A stretch of DNA of 64,000 nt. Source: Bacillota bacterium (GTDB lineage: Bacteria > Bacillota > Desulfotomaculia > Desulfotomaculales > VENG01). Numbering within the stretch: position 1 is the first letter of the stretch; the number at the start of each line of letters is the position of its first letter. Shown in pieces: positions 32,964 to 41,020 of the stretch. The stretch covers positions 124,001-188,000 of the forward strand of contig VENG01000005.1 of assembly GCA_009711705.1 (NCBI GenBank). Direction: 5' to 3'. Below the pieces are notes generated by a model, which saw only the letters and a list, made by a program, of their open reading frames with translations, made no database searches and was not told the DNA's origin. The position numbers and the translations under genes are program-made.

Positions 32964-34161
32964 GTCTAACAGTCCTTTCCTCCCCCTGTTCCACAATACG
33001 CGCACCGGTGTTATCTATAAATGTATCCATGATCCTGTTTTCCGGTACCTTTTCCGCCGCCAAAAACTTCATCACACGCCGGTGTACTTCCGAGCTCCGG
33101 GTTAAGGCGAAGATGGTGGGGCCCACAGAACTCATGCCCGCAACATCGGCCCCTATTTCTTTAAGACAGCTTACCAATCTGTATATAGGAGCACCAAACA
33201 TGCCGTGCTGCTCACATTCGGCCCGCTTTGACCCCAGGAAAGAAAGATCAAAAATGGCATCACCGATACCTTTCAGGTCTCCCCTTACCATGGCCGGGAG
33301 TAGATCAAGCAGTATTATTTGCGACTTCACTCCTGCCTGTAAAGAATCCAAATGACGCGCCCGCCGCATTAAAAGTTCCACTTCTGACTGAGCTGCAGTA
33401 TCTTTACCGGTAAACTCATCCTCCAGGCTGGGCACATCAGGAACAATGATAACCGCCCTAGTATCCGGCAAAGAAACACGGTGAATCAATTCCAGGTCAT
33501 CGCTGGACAATACCATGCCGCCATTTACCCCCGCCATGGTACCTATTCCCGTTTCAAACCCCCGCATGAGGTAACTATTGTTAAGAGGGCTTTCTTCACA
33601 AGCATTAAATCCCAATACCCGCCGCAGTTCCCGTTCGTCATAGGGCCGACCCAAAACCGCATTAATTCCCAGACATGCAGCCGTCATAGTCCCGGTAGAA
33701 GAACCCATGCCTATATGACGCCGCCCGTGGTCAGTCAATTCTATGTCAAAACCACCGGGGAAACCCAATATTTCCTTAAAAACAGAGGCGAAGTGTTTTA
33801 CGATTAAAGGGCGCTGACCCCGCACTATGATTTCCGGATTTTTAGTAGAGCGAACCCGGGCACGAAAGTAAATACCTACCGCAAAGCCAATTCCACCCCC
33901 ACCGGGGCGATTTGTGTTGAACCTGTTCATATCCAGCACGGAAGCATGAAGGCGCGCCGGGACCGTCACCTCCACCTCCCTTTCCACCACTTGGTTGACG
34001 GTGCGTGCCTGCACGCCAAAGGTCTCCGGATTTACGATGAAGTCCTTCTGTCCCGGCTCAAACTCTTGTAGAAAAGTAGTCACGCGGTCAAATGGTCCAC
34101 CAATAATACCAATCTCGATTGTCTGCTTTTGTTGCGGGTCGGGTGCTGCTTTTACTCCCAT
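32941..34161 (-). CDS. GHMP-superfamily protein related to beta-RFAP synthase
   Basis: A 406-aa protein. 'VTVPARLHASVLDMNRF' followed by 'RPGGGGIGFAV', the GHMP glycine loop 'HIGMGSSTGTMTAACLGIN', 'GTMAGVNGGMV', 'DTRAVIIVPDVP' and 'VAGMSSVGPTIFALT' near the end give the GHMP order. They come closest in my reading to beta-ribofuranosylaminobenzene 5'-phosphate synthase of methanopterin synthesis. That enzyme joins p-aminobenzoate and PRPP with loss of CO2. A plain small-molecule kinase cannot be excluded. ATG at 34161 has AGGAGG eight bases upstream. It leads the operon and is preceded by a long leader with a terminator. Confidence 0.8.
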   Translation of the reverse strand: MGVKAAPDPQQKQTIEIGIIGGPFDRVTTFLQEFEPGQKDFIVNPETFGVQARTVNQVVEREVEVTVPARLHASVLDMNRFNTNRPGGGGIGFAVGIYFRARVRSTKNPEIIVRGQRPLIVKHFASVFKEILGFPGGFDIELTDHGRRHIGMGSSTGTMTAACLGINAVLGRPYDERELRRVLGFNACEESPLNNSYLMRGFETGIGTMAGVNGGMVLSSDDLELIHRVSLPDTRAVIIVPDVPSLEDEFTGKDTAAQSEVELLMRRARHLDSLQAGVKSQIILLDLLPAMVRGDLKGIGDAIFDLSFLGSKRAECEQHGMFGAPIYRLVSCLKEIGADVAGMSSVGPTIFALTRSSEVHRRVMKFLAAEKVPENRIMDTFIDNTGARIVEQGEERTVRHEAQLSG

Positions 34162-34196
34162 ACTACCATCCTCCTATGCTTTTTTATATAAATACA

Positions 34197-34222
34197 AAAA
34201 ACACCCTGGGTAGGGTGTTTTA
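34197..34222 (-). terminator. Intrinsic terminator in the GHMP-operon leader
   Basis: AAAACACCCT and AGGGTGTTTT with a 4-base loop, followed on the minus strand by a T-run (TTTTTTGTATTT). It lies only about 35 bases before the ATG and downstream of the only visible promoter, so it looks like an attenuator. Confidence 0.78.
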
Positions 34223-34371
34223 GGCAGTAATTACCAACAATAAGTTAAGCTTTTATGCACAAATCCCTAAGAAGCCGGCGATTTGCCATAAAAACATCTT
34301 TTTTGCCCTTAGCCATCCTACCGTTCTACATTCTTCCATTCTAATTAGCCATTCTACAATTCCCATACTAC
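34223..34371 (-). promoter_or_regulatory. Long 5' leader of the GHMP operon, possible riboswitch
   Basis: About 150 bases of transcribed leader before the terminator. It contains two direct repeats, GTAGAATGGCTAA and GTAGGATGGCTAA, and a GGTAGG that can pair with CCTACC in the terminator's left arm and loop, giving a possible antiterminator. It does not match a riboswitch class I know. Confidence 0.45.
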
Positions 34372-34377
34372 ATGCCT

Positions 34378-34406
34378 ATTGTAGACTAACTGGCTAATTA
34401 TTGCAA
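34378..34406 (-). promoter_or_regulatory. Sigma-A promoter of the GHMP operon
   Basis: On the minus strand TTGCAA (34401-34406), a 17-base spacer and TACAAT (34378-34383). It starts a few bases beyond the stop of the L,D-transpeptidase gene. Confidence 0.7.
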
Positions 34407-34410
34407 TACC

Positions 34411-35766
34411 CTAAGGGTGAACAAACACCGGCGTCCCTCTGGGGACATTGTCATAAAACCACTTTGCATCCTCTTCGTCCAACCGTATACACCCGTGACT
34501 TGCGGGCAAGCCGAGCTTATCATGTTCATCCTTTTTTGTTACCCACCTGCTGTCTTTAGGTACGGAATGAATTAATATCTGCCCTACGAGACGCACCCAA
34601 TATGTTGCTCCTTCCCCAAACCTTGGTGACCAGAAGCTGTAACCGCGATCTCCGGTATAAAAACAGCCCGTTGGAGTGGGACTGTCCGGGCGCCCGCCGG
34701 ACGATTTCATATGGCGAACCCTATCCCGTCCCTTGTAGACTGTAACCGTATGCTTTTCCCCTAATTTAACATCCACCCATATTTTCCGGCCCATTTTTGC
34801 CGTAGAAAAAGACAATTCATACGTACCCAAACTCTCATTCATGTTTGATTGCCCGTTCAAAACAACCTTATATTCGTTGTTGGGAAGAAAAGCATATGAA
34901 GGTCTGAAAATTACTGCTTTATCCTTCAACTCTGTAGTGCCGGAAACACCCTTATTTGTCTCTAGATTCGTAACACTCACGGAAGCTGAATTCAATTTCT
35001 GATCAAGGGTAAACTCCAAGGTGCGATAAAGAATGACGTTCTTTTCACCGTCATGTGGTTTAGTTTCTTTTACACTGGGTTGGGGCACAGTGCTGAATGA
35101 AAACTCCTGGCGCTCACGCAGCTCATACCCGGCAATGCTGCAAAGTCCCGGTTTTATCGCTATCCTGTATGATGTTTCATTTTCAAAGCGGCTTTCAGGG
35201 GTATACTCCCAGCGACTGTAATCAGTATAACTCTTTCCATTGCTTTCTAAAGTTACAGGAACCAGATTGCCGGGTGCCGGAAGGACAATGGAATCTTTCA
35301 GGCTGTTAGGGTTAACCAGTGTATTAAATTGTATTAAAACCGGACCCCGGGAGGGTATATTCTTTAAATTATCCGTGGCCAGCAGTTTTAACGGTATTTG
35401 GGGCCTTATTTTCCTGCTGACACTCTTTTTAATAAAAGGGATAACAGTGGGAGCCCCGTCAATATTAATTGTTAACTCCTGCCCCTGCGGCATCCCCCTT
35501 TGCTCTATTTCAAGGATCATGGTGGTAGGACTTTGCCATTTAAGATCATAAGCAACCGGTGTACCAGGGTATTCGGGAGATATGATAATCATTGATTTTA
35601 AAGAATGGTGGCGCATGGGAAGCAAAAAGTTTGTTTGGATAATAATTTTTCCGTAAATATCAGTAGGCTTGATTTTTATTACGGAATAGCTTTTCAAGAT
35701 GCATATAAACAGCATCGAGAAAATGACTATAAGACAAAGTGCCAATGGGCATTTATATCTTTTCAA
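34411..35766 (-). CDS. Membrane-anchored L,D-transpeptidase (YkuD) with Ig-like domains
   Basis: A 451-aa protein: one N-terminal membrane segment (about residues 6-26), then about 300 residues of beta-rich SbsA/Big-like domains ('PSRGPVLIQFNTLVNP', 'LPNNEYKVVLNG'). A C-terminal YkuD domain carries the catalytic 'ASHGCIRL' and an upstream His ('ILIHSVP'). YkuD enzymes make 3-3 crosslinks or attach proteins to peptidoglycan. TTG at 35766 is selected because GGGGGGG lies five bases upstream and the membrane helix follows directly. It has a long stalk, so it acts outside the membrane. Confidence 0.9.
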   Translation of the reverse strand: MKRYKCPLALCLIVIFSMLFICILKSYSVIKIKPTDIYGKIIIQTNFLLPMRHHSLKSMIIISPEYPGTPVAYDLKWQSPTTMILEIEQRGMPQGQELTINIDGAPTVIPFIKKSVSRKIRPQIPLKLLATDNLKNIPSRGPVLIQFNTLVNPNSLKDSIVLPAPGNLVPVTLESNGKSYTDYSRWEYTPESRFENETSYRIAIKPGLCSIAGYELRERQEFSFSTVPQPSVKETKPHDGEKNVILYRTLEFTLDQKLNSASVSVTNLETNKGVSGTTELKDKAVIFRPSYAFLPNNEYKVVLNGQSNMNESLGTYELSFSTAKMGRKIWVDVKLGEKHTVTVYKGRDRVRHMKSSGGRPDSPTPTGCFYTGDRGYSFWSPRFGEGATYWVRLVGQILIHSVPKDSRWVTKKDEHDKLGLPASHGCIRLDEEDAKWFYDNVPRGTPVFVHP

Positions 35767-35820
35767 GTATTCCCCCCCCAACCGTCTTTAAATATATTTA
35801 TGTTGATGTTGGGGAATTAA

Positions 35821-35865
35821 GTAACTTGATGAAAGTAAAAAAGAAAATGTATAATTGCACTTAAG
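35821..35865 (+). promoter_or_regulatory. Shared 45-bp promoter module, copy 1
   Basis: TTGATG (35826-35831), an 18-base A-rich spacer and TATAAT (35850-35855). The full 45 bases from here to CACTTAAG match 47091-47135 with only three differences, including the spacer and downstream bases. Confidence 0.8.
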
Positions 35866-35908
35866 ATGAGACTTAACATCATGATGGTAAACTCAAGGAG
35901 GTCTAACA

Positions 35909-36643
35909 TTGGCCGAAATTATTGGCATAAGTGCAGGACGGAAAAACAAAGTTACAGAGTCAGTTGTAAAAGCGGTTCTTGAGGGTACAGGTAAAACTTA
36001 CGAGCTGATTTCCCTATCCGGAAAGCTCATCAGACCTTGCGAAGCTTGTAACGGGTGCGTCAAAACTAACCGTTGTGTTATCCAGGATGATTTTGCGCCG
36101 ATTTTGGAGAAACTGTACCAAGCAGATGGCATAGTTTTCGGAGCTCCCACATACTGGGATCATATGAATGCCAAAGGACAGGTTTTCTGGGAGCGGCTAT
36201 GTTTTTCGGGTAGGCACAACGCAGTTTTTCCATTGCGAGGAAAACCAGGCATTATCGTTGCTGTTGACGGAAAGGGCGGCGGACAGCATGTAATCAGGGA
36301 CTTGACTATATATTATAAAGATGCCGGTATTTATCCCGCCGGGCATATCACTGCCCAAGGGGAGTACGCCTGTTTTTCTTGTGGGTATGGTAATTACTGT
36401 CCGGTGGGAGGTTTTGCCGAACTATTCCCTTTGGGTACAGAAATAACAAAGGATATTTTACCCTCCATTTCTAACCAGCACCCGGAAGTCTGTAACTTAA
36501 CGCCGGAGAAAAGAGATTTAACAAGTGAAGCAAAAAAAACCGGTGCCGTATTATCAAAAGTTGTTGATAATTTGACGGCAGCAAGTAGAGACAGTAGGAA
36601 TGGTTCCGGTAAGAAAAGGGATGGCTCAAGGTTAACAGAGTAA
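35909..36643 (+). CDS. Iron-sulfur flavoprotein (NADPH-dependent FMN reductase family)
   Basis: A 244-aa flavodoxin-like protein. 'IIGISAGRKNKVTESVV' is the FMN phosphate loop, 'PCEACNGCVKTNRCVIQDD' the compact Cys motif of Isf proteins that binds a [4Fe-4S] cluster, and 'GIVFGAPTYWDHM' the second flavin loop. Two further Cys follow in 'CFSCGYGNYCPVGG'. It transfers electrons, probably between ferredoxin and small acceptors such as O2 or quinones. TTG at 35909 lies behind AAGGAGG. The last 40 residues are polar and unlike the family. The promoter module is shared with the crotonase gene. Confidence 0.88.
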   Translation: MAEIIGISAGRKNKVTESVVKAVLEGTGKTYELISLSGKLIRPCEACNGCVKTNRCVIQDDFAPILEKLYQADGIVFGAPTYWDHMNAKGQVFWERLCFSGRHNAVFPLRGKPGIIVAVDGKGGGQHVIRDLTIYYKDAGIYPAGHITAQGEYACFSCGYGNYCPVGGFAELFPLGTEITKDILPSISNQHPEVCNLTPEKRDLTSEAKKTGAVLSKVVDNLTAASRDSRNGSGKKRDGSRLTE

Positions 36644-37352
36644 AATGGTGATAAAACTACATTTTCGTGAAAGAAAGACTCCATAGTGCCAACACTAAAA
36701 AAGAAAGGGTAATTTTTTTACGAAAATAGATTACTTCAAATAACCAGGCTCCGTTAATTTAAGTAATAGGATGCCCGGAACTATATGGGATTTTTGCATG
36801 CGTTCTTTTAGTTTTAGTTTTTTGATATGAAAACATCTTTGGGTATTCCTTTTGGGAAAACATTTGGGGTATTTCTTTAGGGTCGTTTTCTGACAGGATT
36901 TGCAGGATTTGCAGGATTTTTTTTGAGCAGGATCATTACTTTGAGAGCGTAGATAATTCTATTCGTCATTGCAAATCTATCTCTAATAATGTTTTATTTA
37001 TAAACACACTAAAAACTTATTCTTAAAGAAAAATTTCATTGCCAGATAAACTTCATTGCGCATCCTATTAATCCTGTAAATCCTGTAAAAAATTGGTTGG
37101 CAGCAAAGTACGACCCAAAATGTTTTTTTTACGGAAATAAATTTTCATTCTAGTTTGTGTATATGGTTCATGTGAGTTTTGACGGGATTGACGGGATTGA
37201 CGGGATTCTCGGGATAGAGATTAAAAACAAAGAAAAAGGAAAAGGCAAACACCTAGATAGGATTACAGGATTCGCAGGATAAGGGATTTAAAGATAGTGT
37301 CTAGTTCTTCCAAACCGTCACGATCTCCCTCTAGCGAATCATAACCGCCTGC
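36644..37352. repeat. Mosaic of GGATTTACAGGATT-type tandem repeats, no gene
   Basis: About 700 bases. Clusters of 8-12-base units occur at 36892-36935 ('CAGGATTTG' three times), 37068-37090 (inverted, AATCCTGTAAATCCTG), 37178-37215 ('GACGGGATT' three times) and 37252-37290 ('GGATTACAGGATTCGCAGGAT'). Blocks at 36860-36900 and 37240-37295 recur, the first inverted, at 52340-52402 and 52139-52195. This is a mobile or recombining repeat element rather than a gene. Confidence 0.75.
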
Positions 37353-37829
37353 TTAAGCGGGGCCAACTACCGAGGACATATGACCACACCATTCTTCATT
37401 TTCCCGCATCACGTCTTCTAACAAAAACCTATAAACAGAACCGGCCAGAGCCTTAACCTCACCAACATCTGTTAATAAGCCATTGATCACATACGTCTGC
37501 CAATCAGGTACCTTGACTTTACCTTCTATTTTGCTTCCGAGGGTGAATGATAATTTATTTCCAATGATCATCTGAGGTTCGTACAAACCGGACAAATCCT
37601 TTGGCCAAGCAATACCCCGGCGACCTGTAATCACCAGCACTTTAGGCAACATTTTTTTGATAGACTTCCACACTTCATTGTCCTGCTTTGACCAACACCA
37701 AAAAAAAACATCCAGGTTTTGCCTCTCACTACCTAAATCTTTTCCACCAATTATCTTGAACCCCATATCTTCCCACACCCTTTTTTTCTCTTCCGAACAT
37801 TTATAGGTAAATAAACTAAAAGTCTTCAT
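37353..37829 (-). CDS. Hypothetical protein, 158 aa
   Basis: I do not recognise this protein. It is soluble and mixed alpha/beta, with Trp-rich stretches ('DVFFWCWSKQDNEVWKSIK') and a Rossmann-like 'KVLVITGRRGIAWPKD'. There are two Cys near the ends and no signal. ATG at 37829 has GGGGAGG five bases upstream. It sits 16 bases after the YdbT-like gene on the same strand and is probably in that operon. Confidence 0.68.
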   Translation of the reverse strand: MKTFSLFTYKCSEEKKRVWEDMGFKIIGGKDLGSERQNLDVFFWCWSKQDNEVWKSIKKMLPKVLVITGRRGIAWPKDLSGLYEPQMIIGNKLSFTLGSKIEGKVKVPDWQTYVINGLLTDVGEVKALAGSVYRFLLEDVMRENEEWCGHMSSVVGPA

Positions 37830-37845
37830 TATAACCTCCCCGGAG

Positions 37846-39294
37846 TCATTTCCGCTTGTCTTTTCTTAGCCAACCTATAAGTTTAATACCCACGGATACG
37901 GGAATGTCAGCTAAACCAAAATGGGATTTGGAAGCCAGTTCAAGTGAAAAGCTAACCAAATCGGCCCTGCGTTGGAAAGGATTACTTCCCACAGCAAAAG
38001 ACTGTATACTACCGCTGGGGACAATGACCGTGGTACGCGCAAAACTACGGCAGCGAAGCACCAACATATTCTCCTTTAAAATCCACCCTGCATCGTGAAA
38101 TTTCCATAGTCCCCATAAGACACCCAAGAAAGGTAAAATAACAGCAAACTTTCCCCAGGGCAGCCAGATAAATACCGGCAGTGACACCAAAAACACCGGG
38201 AAAAAACTACGCAGGGCATAACGCCGCCGGGCAATTTGAGGCAACCGTTCTAATGAAGTGTGCAAGGTATTGTGCAATGTAGTTTCCAATGTAGTTTCCA
38301 ATGACGCTTCCAGATTAAATTCCGGTAGAAACTCTTGAAGAATAAATATCAATTCCTTTGGCCGGGCCAAAGGCCAGAGAATTGCTTTTTCAGCGCTCTG
38401 CATGCCGTAACCGGCATTTTCCAGCTGAATGGTAAAATAGCCCAGGGGTTGACGTAATATACCCTCCACCATACGGACAGCCTGAATACGCCGGACCGGG
38501 ATGGATACCTGAGTACGTTGTAGCAACCCGTATGTCATTTGAATCCTATTCCCGTGTCTGGAAACGGTAAACCTACCGTACTTAAAAATCACTCCCAAGG
38601 TGGCGAGTAACCAAAGGATAAAAATCACCAGAATAATCAAGAATACAGGATTTATTCGTTCCCCAACCCAACTAAAATATAGCAGCCAGTCGAGCTCCAG
38701 GCCCACATCGTCAAGCAATGCCCAGGCTCCCGAAAAGATGGAAAGCACCAGTCCCAAGGCACCCCCGGAAGTAGCCCCGAACATAAACAACTCTCTAAAA
38801 GAAAGTGTCTTAGAAACGCCCCTTGCTTCTTCATATTCTCCTTCTTTATGCTCGTATACCGTTAGCGCATGCCGTAGAGCATTAGCATCATGTCGGGAAA
38901 CAGCAACCAATGTCGCTTCGGGCTTATTTCCTCCGGCCGTTTCCACCCGTACCGAAACAATATTAAAAAGGCGGTGTAAAATTCCCTGGTTTAAATCAAT
39001 TGCCTGAATGCGTGTCCGGGGAATTATACTCCTTTTCTGAGCTAAAACCCCCTGCTCAACGATTAATGCCCCATCCTTCACATAATAAATAAAACGATAC
39101 CAGGAAAGAAAGCCCCAGGTCAATAATAACAGACTCACTCCCACCCCGCCCGTTAGCAGCCAGAACGGGGAATAGCCCCTTTGAAACACTTGAGAAACTA
39201 AAAAAAGCAGTAGCGGCAGGAAAAGATCCTTTAAGGTTTTCAGGAATACCAGAGCTATTCCTAATAAGTGCAGGCGGCGGGACTCAAAGGACAT
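37846..39294 (-). CDS. YdbT-like membrane protein with bacterial PH domains
   Basis: A 482-aa membrane protein with paired membrane hairpins (about residues 10-60, 180-240, 365-400) alternating with three bPH2 domains. The domains are recognisable by 'GALIVEQGVLAQKRSIIPRTRIQAID', 'YGLLQRTQVSIPVRRIQAVRM' and 'LRCRSFARTTVIVPSGSIQSF' type strands (key blocks 'IPRTRIQ' and 'IPVRRIQAV'). ATG at 39294 overlaps the YdbS-like gene by ten bases. YdbS/YdbT pairs are linked in Bacillus to resistance to LiaRS-independent antimicrobial peptides; function here is inferred only from the pair. Confidence 0.85.
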   Translation of the reverse strand: MSFESRRLHLLGIALVFLKTLKDLFLPLLLFLVSQVFQRGYSPFWLLTGGVGVSLLLLTWGFLSWYRFIYYVKDGALIVEQGVLAQKRSIIPRTRIQAIDLNQGILHRLFNIVSVRVETAGGNKPEATLVAVSRHDANALRHALTVYEHKEGEYEEARGVSKTLSFRELFMFGATSGGALGLVLSIFSGAWALLDDVGLELDWLLYFSWVGERINPVFLIILVIFILWLLATLGVIFKYGRFTVSRHGNRIQMTYGLLQRTQVSIPVRRIQAVRMVEGILRQPLGYFTIQLENAGYGMQSAEKAILWPLARPKELIFILQEFLPEFNLEASLETTLETTLHNTLHTSLERLPQIARRRYALRSFFPVFLVSLPVFIWLPWGKFAVILPFLGVLWGLWKFHDAGWILKENMLVLRCRSFARTTVIVPSGSIQSFAVGSNPFQRRADLVSFSLELASKSHFGLADIPVSVGIKLIGWLRKDKRK

Positions 39295-39763
39295 CGTCTG
39301 ACACCTGGGCCAGGCGGACAATGCTGTCCCGAAGCCCGCCGGCTATATCTTCTCGTAATGCCGGGATTTGGTGGGCACCCGCGGCCGTGGAAATAATGAC
39401 GGTAGCCAATCCGTAGCGTCGCATTAATATACCCTGCCTGGTATCTACATGCTGGACACGGCCCATAGGAATGAGAGTACGCTTAATAAACCAAATACCC
39501 CTCTGCAAGTCAATTTCCTCCTGTTGAACCTGGTAACGCCAGCGCTCCCACCGCAATCGGGGTAACATCGCAACCTCTAAAATACCATATAAAATTACTA
39601 CCACGGCCAGCAACACAGGTACCCACCGCGGCCAGCTAAACTCCCTAACAAGAAATACGGCCGGGACCAATGGAATTGCCATTATCAATGCCTTGAATAC
39701 TCCCTGTATTTTCCACACTTCCACTGCCCGCCAATCAATTCTTTTGCTGGGTTGAGACTGCAA
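39284..39763 (-). CDS. YdbS-like membrane protein with one bPH2 domain
   Basis: A 159-aa protein with two membrane helices near residues 22-62 and one bPH2 domain ('QQEEIDLQRGIWFIKRTLIP', then 'MGRVQHVDTRQGI'). It is the usual small partner encoded just upstream of YdbT. TTG at 39763 is preceded by a rather distant AAAGGAAAGGG. The overlap with the next gene shows coupling. Confidence 0.83.
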   Translation of the reverse strand: MQSQPSKRIDWRAVEVWKIQGVFKALIMAIPLVPAVFLVREFSWPRWVPVLLAVVVILYGILEVAMLPRLRWERWRYQVQQEEIDLQRGIWFIKRTLIPMGRVQHVDTRQGILMRRYGLATVIISTAAGAHQIPALREDIAGGLRDSIVRLAQVSDDVL

Positions 39764-39798
39764 TTTATAAAACCCTTTCCTTTTTAATATAGTTTTCA

Positions 39799-39825
39799 GG
39801 CAAGTGGGGACGGTTCTTGCTTGCT
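39799..39825. repeat. AAGTGGGGACGGTTCTTGC repeat, copy 2
   Basis: Same unit as at 30200, here between the YdbS-like gene and the transglutaminase-like gene. Confidence 0.85.
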
Positions 39826-39925
39826 AGTAAATTAAGGGAAAAGAACACCATTAAATCACTAGAAGGGATATCTGCTGAAAATGAACAATAGTATATAAAT
39901 ACAAAATTTACGGAGGAAAAAAGCC

Positions 39926-40981
39926 TTGTATAGAATTATGATTGCCTTGCTAGTTATTGCTGGTATATTTATAGTGTTTCCGGGTTTGCAACTCACTCTG
40001 CCCGATAAAAGTGAGCAAACCAACCATGAATCACTCTATTCTAACACAAAAATTGATATTTCTCGGGAAAGCACCAGTGACTTTAATATCACAACCGGTG
40101 AACACATCGAAAAGGATTTTGAGTGGAACCACGGCTGGTTTGAATGGACTTGGAAATCGCGTATTGATAGGGGACATTACGATTATTTCAAGAATTTAAA
40201 ACGCCCGCTTACTAGTGACTACTCCATATATATAACCAACCCCCTGGACGATAGCTATATCCAAAACCTGGCGAAAACATTGCGGGAGGGTGCACAGGAA
40301 AAGGGTTTCTCGGAACAGGAAACCATCAATTTTGTAGTAGCCTTTGTACAAAACCTGGAATACATACCCGATGATATATCCACCGGGTACGACGAATATC
40401 CCAAATACCCCCTAGAAACACTGGTAGACGGCGGGGGGGACTGTGAAGACACCAGTATTCTGATGGCTTCTTTGCTCCGTGAATTGGGTTACGGAGTTAT
40501 ACTGCTGGCCTTTTCCGACCATATGGCTGTGGGGGTTAAAGGGAAAAACACACTACCGGGGTCTTACTATAACTACCAGGGTGAGAAGTACTATTACCTC
40601 GAAACAACTGCTCAGAACCGGAGAATCGGGGAAATACCGGAAGAGCTTAAAAACCAGCAGGCAAAGATCTACCCCCTGGTGGCCAAACCCGTCATCACTC
40701 ACACATGGACCGCAAAAACTACGGCAGGCAGGCTGACAAGAATTAAGGTGCAACTCAAGAACGAAGGTACAGCCACCGCCCGCAACACCACCGTCTATGC
40801 CGCCTTTGATGCCGGGGAGGGCCTTGTCTATGACCAAACCTCCTGCAAACCCTTTAATTTAGAACCGCAGGAAGAAGCCGGCGTTACATTAGACCTTAAA
40901 TATACTGCCCAAGCGGACAGCCGATTAGTGGTAAAAATAATAAGTGACGGGGTTTTGATGGATGAAAGTTTTTCTGAGTAA
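39926..40981 (+). CDS. Exported transglutaminase-like protein
   Basis: A 351-aa protein with a signal or anchor ('MIALLVIAGIFIVFPGLQLTL'). Its cysteine-protease-like core is of the transglutaminase type: 'GGGDCEDTSILMASLLREL' (catalytic Cys), 'LAFSDHMAVGVKG' (catalytic His) and 'YYYLETTAQ' for the acidic residue. A CARDB-like beta domain follows from about residue 255 ('RIKVQLKNEGTATARNTTV'). Such proteins are transamidases or proteases at the cell surface. TTG at 39926 is placed nine bases after GGAGG. The stop codon lies in a dispersed hairpin repeat. Confidence 0.85.
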   Translation: MYRIMIALLVIAGIFIVFPGLQLTLPDKSEQTNHESLYSNTKIDISRESTSDFNITTGEHIEKDFEWNHGWFEWTWKSRIDRGHYDYFKNLKRPLTSDYSIYITNPLDDSYIQNLAKTLREGAQEKGFSEQETINFVVAFVQNLEYIPDDISTGYDEYPKYPLETLVDGGGDCEDTSILMASLLRELGYGVILLAFSDHMAVGVKGKNTLPGSYYNYQGEKYYYLETTAQNRRIGEIPEELKNQQAKIYPLVAKPVITHTWTAKTTAGRLTRIKVQLKNEGTATARNTTVYAAFDAGEGLVYDQTSCKPFNLEPQEEAGVTLDLKYTAQADSRLVVKIISDGVLMDESFSE

Positions 40982-41008
40982 ACTTGTTCAGCTAAAGCCG
41001 AAACATGG
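40979..41008. repeat. TTCAGCTAAAGCTGAA hairpin repeat, copy 1
   Basis: TAAACTTGTTCAGCTAAAG then CCGAAACATGGG. It includes the stop codon of the transglutaminase-like gene. Related copies are at 51063-51092 and 52098-52127, and a partial one at the stop of the crotonase gene (47981). Confidence 0.7.
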
Positions 41009-41020
41009 GGGTAAAGTAAG

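Noticed and set aside
36855..37300. CRISPR array
   Set aside because: The repeats are 8-12 bases, nearly without spacers, and partly inverted; no cas gene is present.
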